Shown: one piece after another, positions 53,916 through 62,231 of the stretch
How the letters are laid out: each line of letters opens with the position of its first letter
How positions within the stretch are numbered: position 1 is the stretch's first letter
NCBI GenBank assembly: GCA_963710315.1
Contig: CAVPZW010000001.1
Coordinates: forward strand, 62,001-126,000
Origin: Palsa-360 sp963710315
GTDB taxonomy: Bacteria; Acidobacteriota; Terriglobia; Acidiferrales; UBA7541
DNA: 64,000 bases
Direction of reading: 5' to 3'
Position numbers and translations under genes: made by a program
Notes under the pieces: model-generated
Databases searched by the model: none
What the model was told of the DNA's origin: nothing
The model's input: the letters and a program-made list of their open reading frames with translations, nothing else

Positions 53916-54158
53916 ATGAAAGCACACGTTTGGGTGATGCCGAAGCGAACCGTTCTCGATCCCCAGGGCCAGGCCATACAACATGCCCTTTCTTCTCTGG
54001 GATTTAACGAGGTTCGCGACGTCCGCCAGGGCAAATTTTTCGTGCTGGATTTGAATGGCGTGGCTCGCGAAGCGGCCGAAAAGCAGGTCGAGCGCATGGC
54101 CAAGGAGATCCTGGCAAATCCCGTGATCGAGGAATTTCGCTACGAAATTGTGGAATAA
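53916..54158 (+). CDS. purS: Phosphoribosylformylglycinamidine synthase subunit PurS
   Basis: An 80-residue protein with the PurS pattern: KAHVWVMPKRTVLDPQGQAI, then ALSSLGFNEVRDVRQGKFFV and AREAAEKQVERMAKEILANP, ending VIEEFRYEIVE. PurS links PurL and PurQ in the three-part FGAM synthase used by many bacteria instead of the single large PurL. purQ and purL are not adjacent here, so the complex is encoded at separate sites. No ribosome binding site is visible before the ATG. Confidence 0.93.
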   Translation: MKAHVWVMPKRTVLDPQGQAIQHALSSLGFNEVRDVRQGKFFVLDLNGVAREAAEKQVERMAKEILANPVIEEFRYEIVE

Positions 54159-54301
54159 TCGCTGTTTTTCCAATTAGATACTGGCTGTTCTCTTCAGGAA
54201 ACACTCCTCTTCACTCGCCGAAATCCGCAATTCCCTTGTGGTAGTCTTTTTGATGCGGGCCTCCATGTCTGTCGCCTAGCTGAACCTCCGGAGATGAACC
54301 T

Positions 54302-56174
54302 GTGTGTGGAATCGTCGGATACATCGGCTCCAAGAAAGTTGTTCCCCTAATTCTGGACGGGCTGCGCCGCCTCGAATATCGAGGGTATGACTCCGCCGGC
54401 ATCGCCGTGGTCGGCTCGGACGGAAAAGTGCAAATCCGCCGCGCGCCCGGTAAGCTGCATAATCTGGAGGAAGTCATCCGGCAATCCCCGATCGACGGGG
54501 CCTACGGCATCGGCCACACGCGCTGGGCCACGCACGGCCGCCCCACAGAGGAAAACGCGCATCCGCACCGCGACTGCACCGGAAATATCGTGGTGGTGCA
54601 CAACGGAATCGTCGAGAATTACGTGGACCTGAAGCGCCAGCTGGAAAAAGAGGGCCACAAGTTTGTCACCGAGACAGACACCGAAATCATTGCCCACCTC
54701 GTGGAACGATACATGAAGGAAGGCGGCCCGCTTGAGGACGCCGTGCGAAAGACGGTGCGGCAGCTCTCCGGCGTCTACTCCATCGGCCATACTTTCGGCC
54801 TCCGACCCCAATAAGATTATCGCCGCGCGCACCGGTCCTCCGTCCGTGATTGGCCTGGGGCAAAATGAATATTTTCGTGGCCTCGCGACATTCCCGCGAT
54901 TCTGGCGCACACGCGCGACATGTTTTTCCTGGCCGATGGCGACATCGCCGTGCTCACTCCGCAGGGCGTGCGCGTCATGGATCTCGATGGCAACACCATC
55001 CAGCGCGCCGTGCAGCACATCACCTGGGACCCCATCATGGCCGAAAAGGGCGGCTTCAAGCATTTCATGCAGAAGGAAATCTTCGAGCAGCCCCGCGCCG
55101 TCCGCGACACGTTGCTGGCCAGCGTGGCCATCGATTCCGGCAAAGTATTTCTCGACAAGATGGACATCTGCCGAACAGGAATTTCGCGAGTTCACGAACA
55201 TCAAGATCGTGGCCTGCGGCACCAGCTGGCACGCCGGACAAACCGGCAAGTTCATGATCGAGAAGCTGGCCAAGATTCCCGTGGAAGTGGACTACGGCAG
55301 CGAGTTCCGCTATCGCGACCCAATCGTCGATTCAAAAACGCTTACCATCTGCATCAGCCAGTCCGGCGAAACCGCCGATACGCTGGCCGCGCAGCGCGAA
55401 GCCAAGCAAAAGGGCTCCAAGACGCTGGCCATTTGCAACGTGTACGGCTCGATGATCACGCGCGAAGCCGCAGGAACGATTCTGACGCACGCGGGGCCGG
55501 AAATCGGCGTTGCGTCCACTAAAGCGTTCACCGGGCAGCTCACCGCGCTGATGCTGATGGCCATGTATCTGGGCCAGGTGCGCGGCACGCTCACCGAGGA
55601 TTGCGCAACGGCTTCTGCTTCAGGAAGTTCATGCGCGTCCCGCACAAAATGGAAACCGTTCTGCAAGGCGACGAAGCGGGAATTTATGAATCGCTTGCGC
55701 GGCACGTTTTTCCGCCACACCAATTTCCTGTACCTCGGGCGCGGCATCCACTTCCCCATCGCTCTCGAAGGCGCGCTGAAGCTCAAGGAAATTTCCTACA
55801 TTCACGCCGAGGGCTATCCGGCCGGCGAAATGAAGCACGGCCCGAACGCGCTGATCGACGAAAATCTTCCCGTGGTCATGCTGGCCACGCGCGATGAAAA
55901 CGATCCGGAATCCATGACGCGCTACGAGAAAAGCGTCTCCAACATCAAGGAAGTGAAGGCCCGCGACGGCATCGTCATTTCCATCGTCTCCGAAGGCGAT
56001 CATCTGGCGCGCGAAGCGTCCGACTACGTGATCGTGGTGCCGCCCACCATGGAAATGTTCGCGCCCCTGCTGGAAGTGATTCCCTTGCAGCTGCTGGCCT
56101 ACCACATCGCCGTGCGCCGCGGCTGCGACGTGGACCAGCCGCGCAACCTGGCCAAGTCCGTCACCGTCGAGTAG
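54302..56174 (+). pseudogene. glmS: Glucosamine-6-phosphate synthase (isomerizing), frameshifted
   Basis: All parts of GlmS are present. The glutaminase domain starts with the nucleophile Cys (CGIVGYIGSKKVVPLILDGL) after a GTG at 54302 with GGAG upstream, and has HTRWATHGRPTEENAHPH. Two SIS domains contain IKIVACGTSWHAGQTGKFM, CISQSGETADTLAAQREAKQ, GVASTKAFTGQL and EGYPAGEMKHGPNALIDENL. The end is the typical LAKSVTVE. The frame changes near 54800, 54870, 55165, 55600 and 55690. GlmS makes glucosamine 6-phosphate for peptidoglycan and LPS and is normally essential, so these breaks are more likely sequence errors than gene death. Confidence 0.9.
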
Positions 56175-56181
56175 CTTTCCT

Positions 56182-56250
56182 GTAGCGCGGGCTTCAGCCT
56201 GCGGGTTTTCTTGTTGCTACACAAAATCCGCAGGCTGAAGCCCGCGCTAC
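56182..56250. repeat. Repeat family B palindrome, copy 3
   Basis: TGTAGCGCGGGCTTCAGCCTGCG and CGCAGGCTGAAGCCCGCGCTACT pair around a short spacer. It starts 8 bases after the glmS stop. Confidence 0.9.
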
Positions 56251-56296
56251 TTTCCGTTTCTATCCCGCATCGCAAATCAAGTAAGATGTTCTTGCC

Positions 56297-57613
56297 GTGA
56301 AACGATTTCTTCTTGCGCTTGTCGCCGCCCACTTTTTCATTTTCGCAGCCGCTGCAGTGCGCGCGCAAACACCACCCGCGAGTGCCGTGCCAAGCTCCGG
56401 CATCGCCTCCATCAAAATCACGGGCGCGAAAACGTTTCCGCCCGAGCAAGTCATTGCCGCCAGCGGGCTGAAGGCGGGCGACGTGGTCACCGCCGCGCAA
56501 ATCCAGGACGCCACCAACCGCCTGGCCGCCCTGGGAATATTTTCCGCGGTCAACTACCGATATAGCTCCAAAGGCACTGCCATTGACTTGGAATTTCAGG
56601 TTCAGGAAGCCCCCAGCTACCCGATTTCGTTCGACAATTTTCCATGGTTCACCGACAAGGAGATCGGAGAGGCAATCCGAAATCAGGTCGGCTTGTTTAC
56701 CGGCGAAGCTCCGGACAGCGGAACGATCGTTGACCAGATGACATCCGCGATTGAAAATCTGCTCGCGGCCAAGCAAATCAAAGGGCATGTGACGCACCAG
56801 CTTCTGAGCGCGCCCGTGGGCGACGTCATGGAGTTGCAGTTTCGCCTGGAAGGCGTCCCGCTGCGAGTGCAATCGGTGCAGTTTGGAGAACCCACCGCCG
56901 CGAACTCCGAGCGCCTGAAGGACCGCATCTCCGACATCAAGGGGCAGCCCTATTCCCTGTTTGCCGTGGAGCTCTTCGAAAATGAGCAGGTCCGGCCGCT
57001 ATACGCTTCCAAGGGTTTTCTAAAAGCGCAAATCGGGCCGCCGCAAACGCGTCTCGTTCCCGACATGAACGATGCAAAACAATCCGCCGTGGAGATCTCA
57101 ATTCCCATTCGGCCGGGAGATGTGTACACCTGGAAGGGCGTCTCGTGGCAAGGAAACCTGTCCCAATTGTCGCCCACTCTGGACGCGAAAGTGGAACTGA
57201 AACCCGGCGACATAGCCGATGGCATGAAGATCGAAAACACCTGGCAGAAAATCGAATCGGAGTACATGCGGCTCGGTTATCTGGACATGAAGCTCAATGC
57301 GGAGCCTCAATACGACGACGCATCTCACCAGATTTTCTATCGCGTCAGCATCTCTGAAGGCTCGGCGTACCGCATGGGCGAAATGATCGTCACAGGGCTA
57401 TCCCTGGACGCAGAAAAACGATTGCGCCAAACCTGGAAGATTGCTCCCGGCCAGGTGTTCGATAACGTCTATTTCGAAGAGCGCATAAAATTATTGGCCA
57501 AGCCCAGCCGCGATATTTTCGGCGACTTGCCCGTCCACTACCTCGAATTTGGCCATCTGCTGCGCCCTGACACCGCTCGCCACACGGTGGACGTGCTCCT
57601 GGATTTCAAATAG
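56297..57613 (+). CDS. POTRA-domain protein without a beta-barrel (BamA-like N-terminus)
   Basis: A 438-residue exported protein (signal peptide about 1-23) with POTRA-like domains. The first is IASIKITGAKTFPPEQVIAA through AALGIFSAVNYRYSSKGTAI. Others are around 95-170, 175-250 (LRVQSVQFGEPTAANSERLK) and 260-360 (GDVYTWKGVSWQGNLSQLSP). It ends at LRPDTARHTVDVLLDFK, where BamA or TamA would continue into the membrane barrel. The missing barrel suggests a periplasmic accessory to outer-membrane protein assembly or to secretion. The start is a GTG with TAAGAT 9 bases upstream. A TPR-thioredoxin gene follows. Confidence 0.8.
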   Translation: MKRFLLALVAAHFFIFAAAAVRAQTPPASAVPSSGIASIKITGAKTFPPEQVIAASGLKAGDVVTAAQIQDATNRLAALGIFSAVNYRYSSKGTAIDLEFQVQEAPSYPISFDNFPWFTDKEIGEAIRNQVGLFTGEAPDSGTIVDQMTSAIENLLAAKQIKGHVTHQLLSAPVGDVMELQFRLEGVPLRVQSVQFGEPTAANSERLKDRISDIKGQPYSLFAVELFENEQVRPLYASKGFLKAQIGPPQTRLVPDMNDAKQSAVEISIPIRPGDVYTWKGVSWQGNLSQLSPTLDAKVELKPGDIADGMKIENTWQKIESEYMRLGYLDMKLNAEPQYDDASHQIFYRVSISEGSAYRMGEMIVTGLSLDAEKRLRQTWKIAPGQVFDNVYFEERIKLLAKPSRDIFGDLPVHYLEFGHLLRPDTARHTVDVLLDFK

Positions 57614-57685
57614 CACGCACTGTTTTATTGCGTGCAGAAATCCCCGCATTTTTGTCGCCTCCCCATTTTTGCCATCCCCCATAAT

Positions 57686-57779
57686 TTTTTCATTCCGAGC
57701 GAAGCGAGGAATCTCTCTTTGTTTTTTTGATCGAATCAACCCAAGAGAGATTCCTCGCTTCGCTCGGAATGACAAAATG
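57686..57779. repeat. Repeat family C inverted repeat, copy 3
   Basis: TTTTTTCATTCCGAGCGAAG with CGAGGAATCTCTCTT is mirrored by AAGAGAGATTCCTCGCTTCG and CTCGGAATGACAAAATG. It fills the gap between the POTRA gene and the next gene. Confidence 0.92.
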
Positions 57780-57880
57780 TGGCCGGAGTCTGCAATGACA
57801 GAATATGGCGGAGTTTCCGCGCAATTATCGGTCACGGTTTTTCCTTCCATCCGCCTAATTTCGAGTTACAATCCCCGGCT

Positions 57881-59278
57881 ATGCGATGGCAAACGCGATT
57901 TCCGCTCTGTCTGCTGGCACTGAGCTTGACTGGATTGGCTTGGGGACAGCAATCTCCCTCGCCCTCCGGCGCGCCTCCGGCAAAATCGCCTGCCAAGAAA
58001 TCGCCTGCCGCGCCGCAATCCACAGAGAAGCCGAAGACGGACGACAACGTGGCCGAAACGCAGGATTCCGCGCCCGATCCCGATGCCGAATTGCAAATTC
58101 TAGTGCGCATGGCGGGCAGCGATCCCGCCGCGCTGATCAAGGGCTTGCAAGGATACCTCGCAAAATATCCCGATTCGCCCCGCCGTGGCGCAATCTATCG
58201 CGCGATCGTCGAATCGCAAATGAATCTGCACAATTCGCAGGCCGCGCTGGAGTACGCGGAAAAAGCCATCGAAATTCAGCCGGAAGACAGCCAGTCCACC
58301 TATCTTGCGGTAACGCTGCTGGAAAAAATGCCCGGCGACGCCAATCAGCTCCGCGCCATCGACTACGACACGCGCCTGATCGAGCGCGTCTCAAAGGCCG
58401 ATCCCGACACGCGCCCGCAGCAGATGACCCTCGACGACTGGCAAGCGGGGCGAAACAAATTCCTGGTGGAGCTGTACGCATTGCGCGGACGCTTGCAGCG
58501 CCACCTGCACAAGAATGAAGACGCCGTGAAAGACCTCACATCGAGCTTCCGGCTGATTCCAAACGCGGAGGCTGCGCTGTCCCTCGGCGAAATCGCCGAA
58601 GAGGAAAAACATTCCGACGAAGCCATCCGCCAATATGCCACGGCCTTTATGCTTGCCGGCCAGGAACAGCCCGATGCGAGCAACCCGTCGCTGGACCGCG
58701 AGATGCTTCGCCTTAGGATGGGCAACCTTTGGCGCTTCACGCACGATTCCAGCGCGGGCCTCGGTGACGTCTTGCTGTCCGCCTACGATCGCAGTCGCGA
58801 CGTAGCCCGGGCCGAAAAATCCGACGCGCCGGTTTACAACAAGGATGTGTCCGATCCGCTGCAATTCAGTTTGCGCCGCGTGGATGGCAGCGGCCCCGTG
58901 AAGCTGGCCGAATCGCACGGAAAAGTGGTGGTCCTGAATTTTTGGACCACCTGGTGCGCCTACTGCAATCCCATGGAATCGATGCTGGCCGATTTGCGCG
59001 CAAAATTCGCCGGGCGCGACGATGTGGTGTTCCTTACGATCAATGCCGATGAGGATGAATCGCTGGTCGCGCCGTTTCTCAAGGAGCAGAAACTTGGCGG
59101 CACATTGCTCTTTGCCGATGGAATAAGACAGCCGCTAAACGTCGATTCGATTCCGACCATCCTGGTGCTCGACAAGGCCGGCAAACCAGCCTACCGCTCG
59201 CAAGGCTTCGCCCCCGACGGCTTCGCCGATCTGGCCTCCGCCGCAATCGCAAAAGCTTCCGCCGCGCCCGCACCATAG
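57881..59278 (+). CDS. Secreted TPR protein with C-terminal TlpA-type thioredoxin domain
   Basis: A 465-residue exported protein. The signal peptide (1-23) is followed by a Pro/Lys/Ala-rich linker (24-65), TPR-like helices (about 65-300; PRRGAIYRAIVESQMNLHNS and ALEYAEKAIEIQPEDSQSTY), and a TlpA/ResA thioredoxin domain (about 325-460). The latter has VVVLNFWTTWCAYCNPMESM with the redox pair WCAYC and cis-Pro in NVDSIPTILVLD. It would reduce disulfides in the periplasm. The fusion to TPRs suggests a dedicated client protein. The ATG at 57881 begins the signal peptide; TACAAT ends 8 bases before it. Confidence 0.88.
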   Translation: MRWQTRFPLCLLALSLTGLAWGQQSPSPSGAPPAKSPAKKSPAAPQSTEKPKTDDNVAETQDSAPDPDAELQILVRMAGSDPAALIKGLQGYLAKYPDSPRRGAIYRAIVESQMNLHNSQAALEYAEKAIEIQPEDSQSTYLAVTLLEKMPGDANQLRAIDYDTRLIERVSKADPDTRPQQMTLDDWQAGRNKFLVELYALRGRLQRHLHKNEDAVKDLTSSFRLIPNAEAALSLGEIAEEEKHSDEAIRQYATAFMLAGQEQPDASNPSLDREMLRLRMGNLWRFTHDSSAGLGDVLLSAYDRSRDVARAEKSDAPVYNKDVSDPLQFSLRRVDGSGPVKLAESHGKVVVLNFWTTWCAYCNPMESMLADLRAKFAGRDDVVFLTINADEDESLVAPFLKEQKLGGTLLFADGIRQPLNVDSIPTILVLDKAGKPAYRSQGFAPDGFADLASAAIAKASAAPAP

Positions 59279-59301
59279 CCCGCATTTCTCGCATGTTTAT
59301 G

Positions 59302-59372
59302 TGGCATAGGCTTCAGCCTGTGGGGTTTGGTGCTTGCAAGGACTAAATTTCACAGGCTGAAGCCTGTGCCAC
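59302..59372. repeat. Repeat family B palindrome, copy 4
   Basis: TGGCATAGGCTTCAGCCTGTG and CACAGGCTGAAGCCTGTGCCA are paired arms. Its spacer (GGGTTTGGTGCTTGCAAGGA) resembles that of copy 1. It lies between convergent genes and may end both transcripts. Confidence 0.9.
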
Positions 59373-59386
59373 CAAAAGCGAATCCA

Positions 59387-60316
59387 TTATTTATTTTCAG
59401 CGGGAGGGTGCTGCAAAATCACTTCGCGCGCAACGATGATCGTATTGACGTGTATTCGAACGGTATCCGCCACACGGCGCGCGTATCCGCCTGCCAGCGT
59501 GGATGCAACGGGAATCCCTCGCCTGCGCGCATGCTCGAACACCAGGCGGTCTCGCTGGCGCAATCCATCGAGAGTCAACGCTAGACCGCCTAGCTGGTCT
59601 TCGCAATAGGGGTCCGCTCCGCCCACGTAGAAAATCAGATCCGGCGTCAGCTTCTTGAGCGCATGCAGCAGACCCTCTTCCAGGGCGTCCAGGTATTCGT
59701 GATCGCGCGTGCCATCCGCCAGCCCGATGTCTTCATCCGAAGGCGGCTTGGGATCGGGATAGTTATTTTCCTGATGAATGGAAAGCGTGAATACGCTGGG
59801 ATCATTTCCAAAGATTGCAGCGGTGCCGTTGCCATGGTGGACGTCCGTGTCCACGGTCATGGCAGTGCGAATTTTTCCTGCCGCTTGCAGCGAACGTATG
59901 GCCACGCCCACGTCGTGAATCATGCAGAAACCCTCTCCATGCTCGGGATAGGCATGGTGAAAGCCGCCGCTGAGATTGGCGGCAAATCCGTCTTCAAGCG
60001 CCTTGTGTCCGGCCAGCGTCGATCCTCCCGCCGCCAGCCAAAATCCCCTGCGCGTCAACTCCGTGAGCGGAATTTCCAGCTTCATGCGCTCGCTCAGCGT
60101 CAGCGAATCCGTGAGCAGCTTGTTCACGTAAGCAGGCGTGTGCACGCGCAGAATGTCTTCGTCCGGCGCGGACTCCGGCTGCAGGAAGTCTCCGGGTTCG
60201 GCGATTCCTTCCGCCAGCAGCGCATCATGAATCAGCCTGAATTTTTGCGAGGGAAAAACGTGCGAGCCGAGATCCAAATCGTATTGAGGGTGATAGATAA
60301 GCTTGAACGGCAGCAT
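59387..60316 (-). CDS. Histone-deacetylase-superfamily protein
   Basis: A 309-residue protein of the bacterial HDAC/AcuC/APAH group. Signatures are DEDILRVHTPAYVNKL, GGFHHAYPEHGEGFCMIHDV with the two active-site His, VDTDVHHGNGTAAIFGNDPS with zinc ligands, LSIHQENNYP, and GADPYCEDQLGGLALTLDGL with the second zinc Asp. Bacterial members remove acetyl groups from polyamines, acetyl-lysine proteins or acetylated small molecules. No substrate can be assigned from the neighbours. Length is usual. 33 bases after the polyprenyl synthase gene. Confidence 0.92.
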   Translation of the reverse strand: MLPFKLIYHPQYDLDLGSHVFPSQKFRLIHDALLAEGIAEPGDFLQPESAPDEDILRVHTPAYVNKLLTDSLTLSERMKLEIPLTELTRRGFWLAAGGSTLAGHKALEDGFAANLSGGFHHAYPEHGEGFCMIHDVGVAIRSLQAAGKIRTAMTVDTDVHHGNGTAAIFGNDPSVFTLSIHQENNYPDPKPPSDEDIGLADGTRDHEYLDALEEGLLHALKKLTPDLIFYVGGADPYCEDQLGGLALTLDGLRQRDRLVFEHARRRGIPVASTLAGGYARRVADTVRIHVNTIIVAREVILQHPPAENK

Positions 60317-60348
60317 GTCAAAAATTCAAAAACGATTAGTAATGCTCG

Positions 60349-61323
60349 TCAGTTGTCGCGATCGAGAATGAAATCCGGAACAGTCCGCAGCGCGCGGCCG
60401 TAGTCGGAGTTTGCATTCCCGTTCAGGCAAGCCTTGGCACGACACGCGAAATCCAGCGCCGCCGCGCGCGTGCGGTCTAGTGCGCCGGACTTGTGCACCA
60501 GCGCCGTAATCTCTTCCGGGCGCACAGTCTCGAATCCTTTTTCATCGAGCACCGTGCGCACCAGCCGCTTACCCACTGCCCCATCGGTTTCCATGGCGTA
60601 AATCAGCGGCAGCGTGACCTTGCCTTCCTTCAAATCGCTCAGCACCGGCTTGCCCAGCTTTTCCGAAGAAGCCGTGAAGTCCAGGACGTCATCCACCAAT
60701 TGGAATGCCAGCCCCATGAAGTGTCCGTAATCGGCCAGCGCCTGCTCGCCTGAGTCGCTCAGATTGCCCAGGACCGCACCCAGCCGGGCGCATCCGGCAA
60801 ACAAACAGGCCGTCTTGCGCGCGGCAAGCTCCACGGCATCCTGCTCGGTCAAATCCATGCGCCCAAGCTTGGCCAGTTGCACCAACTCGCCTTCCACCAT
60901 GTTTTGCGTGAGTTCGATCAGCACGTCGAGGATCTTGAAATTGCGCTCGGCAAGGGCCATCTGGAACGACTGCATGTACAGCCAATCGCCCGCCAGCACG
61001 CTGCGGTGGTTGCCCCAGCGGGAGTTTGCCGACGGCCGTCCGCGGCGCGTGTCAGCCCCATCGATCACATCATCATGAATCAGCGTGGCGCTGTGAATCA
61101 GCTCGACAACCGCGCCCAGGCGGATTGCGCTCTCGCCCCGGTATCCCGCGTATCCAGCTGCAAGCAGCAACAGCGCCGGGCGCAGCCGCTTGCCGCCGCC
61201 TTCCAGCAGGTAGCTGGAGATTTCCGCCACAGGCTCGATGGCCGAGTTGTTCTGGAGCGTCAGCTCCGCCTCGACCTTCACCAGGTCATCGCGTACAAGA
61301 TCGAAAATTTCCTTCGCCGTCAG
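60349..61323 (-). CDS. ispB: Polyprenyl diphosphate synthase, with apparent CTG start
   Basis: A 324-residue all-helical prenyltransferase. GGGKRLRPALLLLAAGYAGY, the first Asp-rich motif LIHDDVIDGADTRRGRPSAN and the second GLAFQLVDDVLDFTASSEKL are present, followed by GKPVLSDLKEGKVTLPLIYA. It chains isopentenyl units for quinone side chains or undecaprenyl-type carriers. No ATG, GTG or TTG fits the N-terminus: conserved coding begins TAKEIFDLVRDDL directly after a CTG (61323) that overlaps the tatD stop as CTGA. The other genes here overlap as ATGA, GTGA or TTGA, so I take CTG as the start, or as a misread ATG. Confidence 0.88.
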   Translation of the reverse strand: MTAKEIFDLVRDDLVKVEAELTLQNNSAIEPVAEISSYLLEGGGKRLRPALLLLAAGYAGYRGESAIRLGAVVELIHSATLIHDDVIDGADTRRGRPSANSRWGNHRSVLAGDWLYMQSFQMALAERNFKILDVLIELTQNMVEGELVQLAKLGRMDLTEQDAVELAARKTACLFAGCARLGAVLGNLSDSGEQALADYGHFMGLAFQLVDDVLDFTASSEKLGKPVLSDLKEGKVTLPLIYAMETDGAVGKRLVRTVLDEKGFETVRPEEITALVHKSGALDRTRAAALDFACRAKACLNGNANSDYGRALRTVPDFILDRDN

Positions 61324-62150
61324 AAGTGAGATGACGCCCCTCCAGGGACTGCCCCAATACGATTTCCCGAATGCTCCAGGCCAAAGAACCGCCGAAAGTT
61401 TGCCGACGTCGTTTCGGCTATCTGGGCCGCTGGCAAGTTTCTCACATTCCCGATGGTCTGCGCCACCTCCGCGACATAGGCCGGCTCGTTTCTGCGGCCT
61501 CGGTGCGTCTGCGGTGCAAGGAACGGTGAATCGGTTTCCACCAGCAAATGTTGCAGCGGAATCTCCCGCGCCACGTCGCGCAAATTTTGCGCCTTGGGAT
61601 AGGTCACATTTCCGGCGAAGGAGATGAGAAAACCCATGTCCAGGCCGCGCTGGGCTTCCTCCAGCGTTCCCATAAAGCAATGAAAGATTCCGCCGAGGCC
61701 CGTGCTCCGCCAGTCTTCTTCCAGAATCTTCAGGCAATCCGGCCAGGCTTCGCGGCAATGGATGATGATGGGCTTTCGTGCGGCGCGCGCCAGGGATAGT
61801 TGATGCCGGAACACCTGCGATTGGATGTCACGCGGCGAATGATCGTAATGGTAGTCCAGGCCAATCTCTCCCCAGGCGATCAGGCGCGGGTTGCGAGCCA
61901 GCCGCTGTAGCTCCGCGTAGTGCGACTCGGTTGCCTGTTTGGCTTCATGCGGATGAATCCCTGCCGCCGCGTAGATCCAATCGTGGGCCTCGGCGTATGC
62001 GACCGCTGCGCCCAACTTTTCCAGCTCCGGGCCGTTGCCGATCGCCAGCAGTGTGCCAACTCCGGCTGCACGAGCGCGATCGAGCATGGCATCGCGGTCC
62101 GCGTCAAAGTCGGAGACGTCCACGTGCGCGTGTGAATCGGTGAGGTTCAT
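61320..62150 (-). CDS. tatD: TatD family metal-dependent deoxyribonuclease
   Basis: A 276-residue TIM-barrel hydrolase. Metal ligands are in NLTDSHAHVDVSDFD (HxH), WGEIGLDYHYDHSP (Glu), KPIIIHCREAWPDC and GIFHCFMGTLEEAQRGLDMG (His), and HLLVETDSPFLAPQTHRGRR (Asp). TatD enzymes act as DNases or in DNA repair and RNA or protein quality control. It lies between metG and the polyprenyl synthase, the common metG-tatD pairing. Confidence 0.95.
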   Translation of the reverse strand: MNLTDSHAHVDVSDFDADRDAMLDRARAAGVGTLLAIGNGPELEKLGAAVAYAEAHDWIYAAAGIHPHEAKQATESHYAELQRLARNPRLIAWGEIGLDYHYDHSPRDIQSQVFRHQLSLARAARKPIIIHCREAWPDCLKILEEDWRSTGLGGIFHCFMGTLEEAQRGLDMGFLISFAGNVTYPKAQNLRDVAREIPLQHLLVETDSPFLAPQTHRGRRNEPAYVAEVAQTIGNVRNLPAAQIAETTSANFRRFFGLEHSGNRIGAVPGGASSHF

Positions 62151-62156
62151 GGGTTT

Positions 62157-62231
62157 AGTAGAACAGGCTTCAGCCTGTTGGGTTTGGTTGCAGTTTTGTC
62201 ACAAAAACAACAGGCTGAAGCCTGTTCTACT
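62157..62231. repeat. Repeat family B palindrome, copy 5, containing the metG stop
   Basis: AGTAGAACAGGCTTCAGCCTG and the inverted CAGGCTGAAGCCTGTTCTACT pair around a spacer. On the minus strand the right edge provides the TAG stop of metG (62227-62229). The element sits between metG and tatD. Confidence 0.92.

Noticed and set aside
61324..61758. A 145-residue N-terminal extension of the polyprenyl synthase
   Set aside because: It lies opposite in frame to tatD coding sequence and shows no family similarity; conserved coding starts at TAKEIF.
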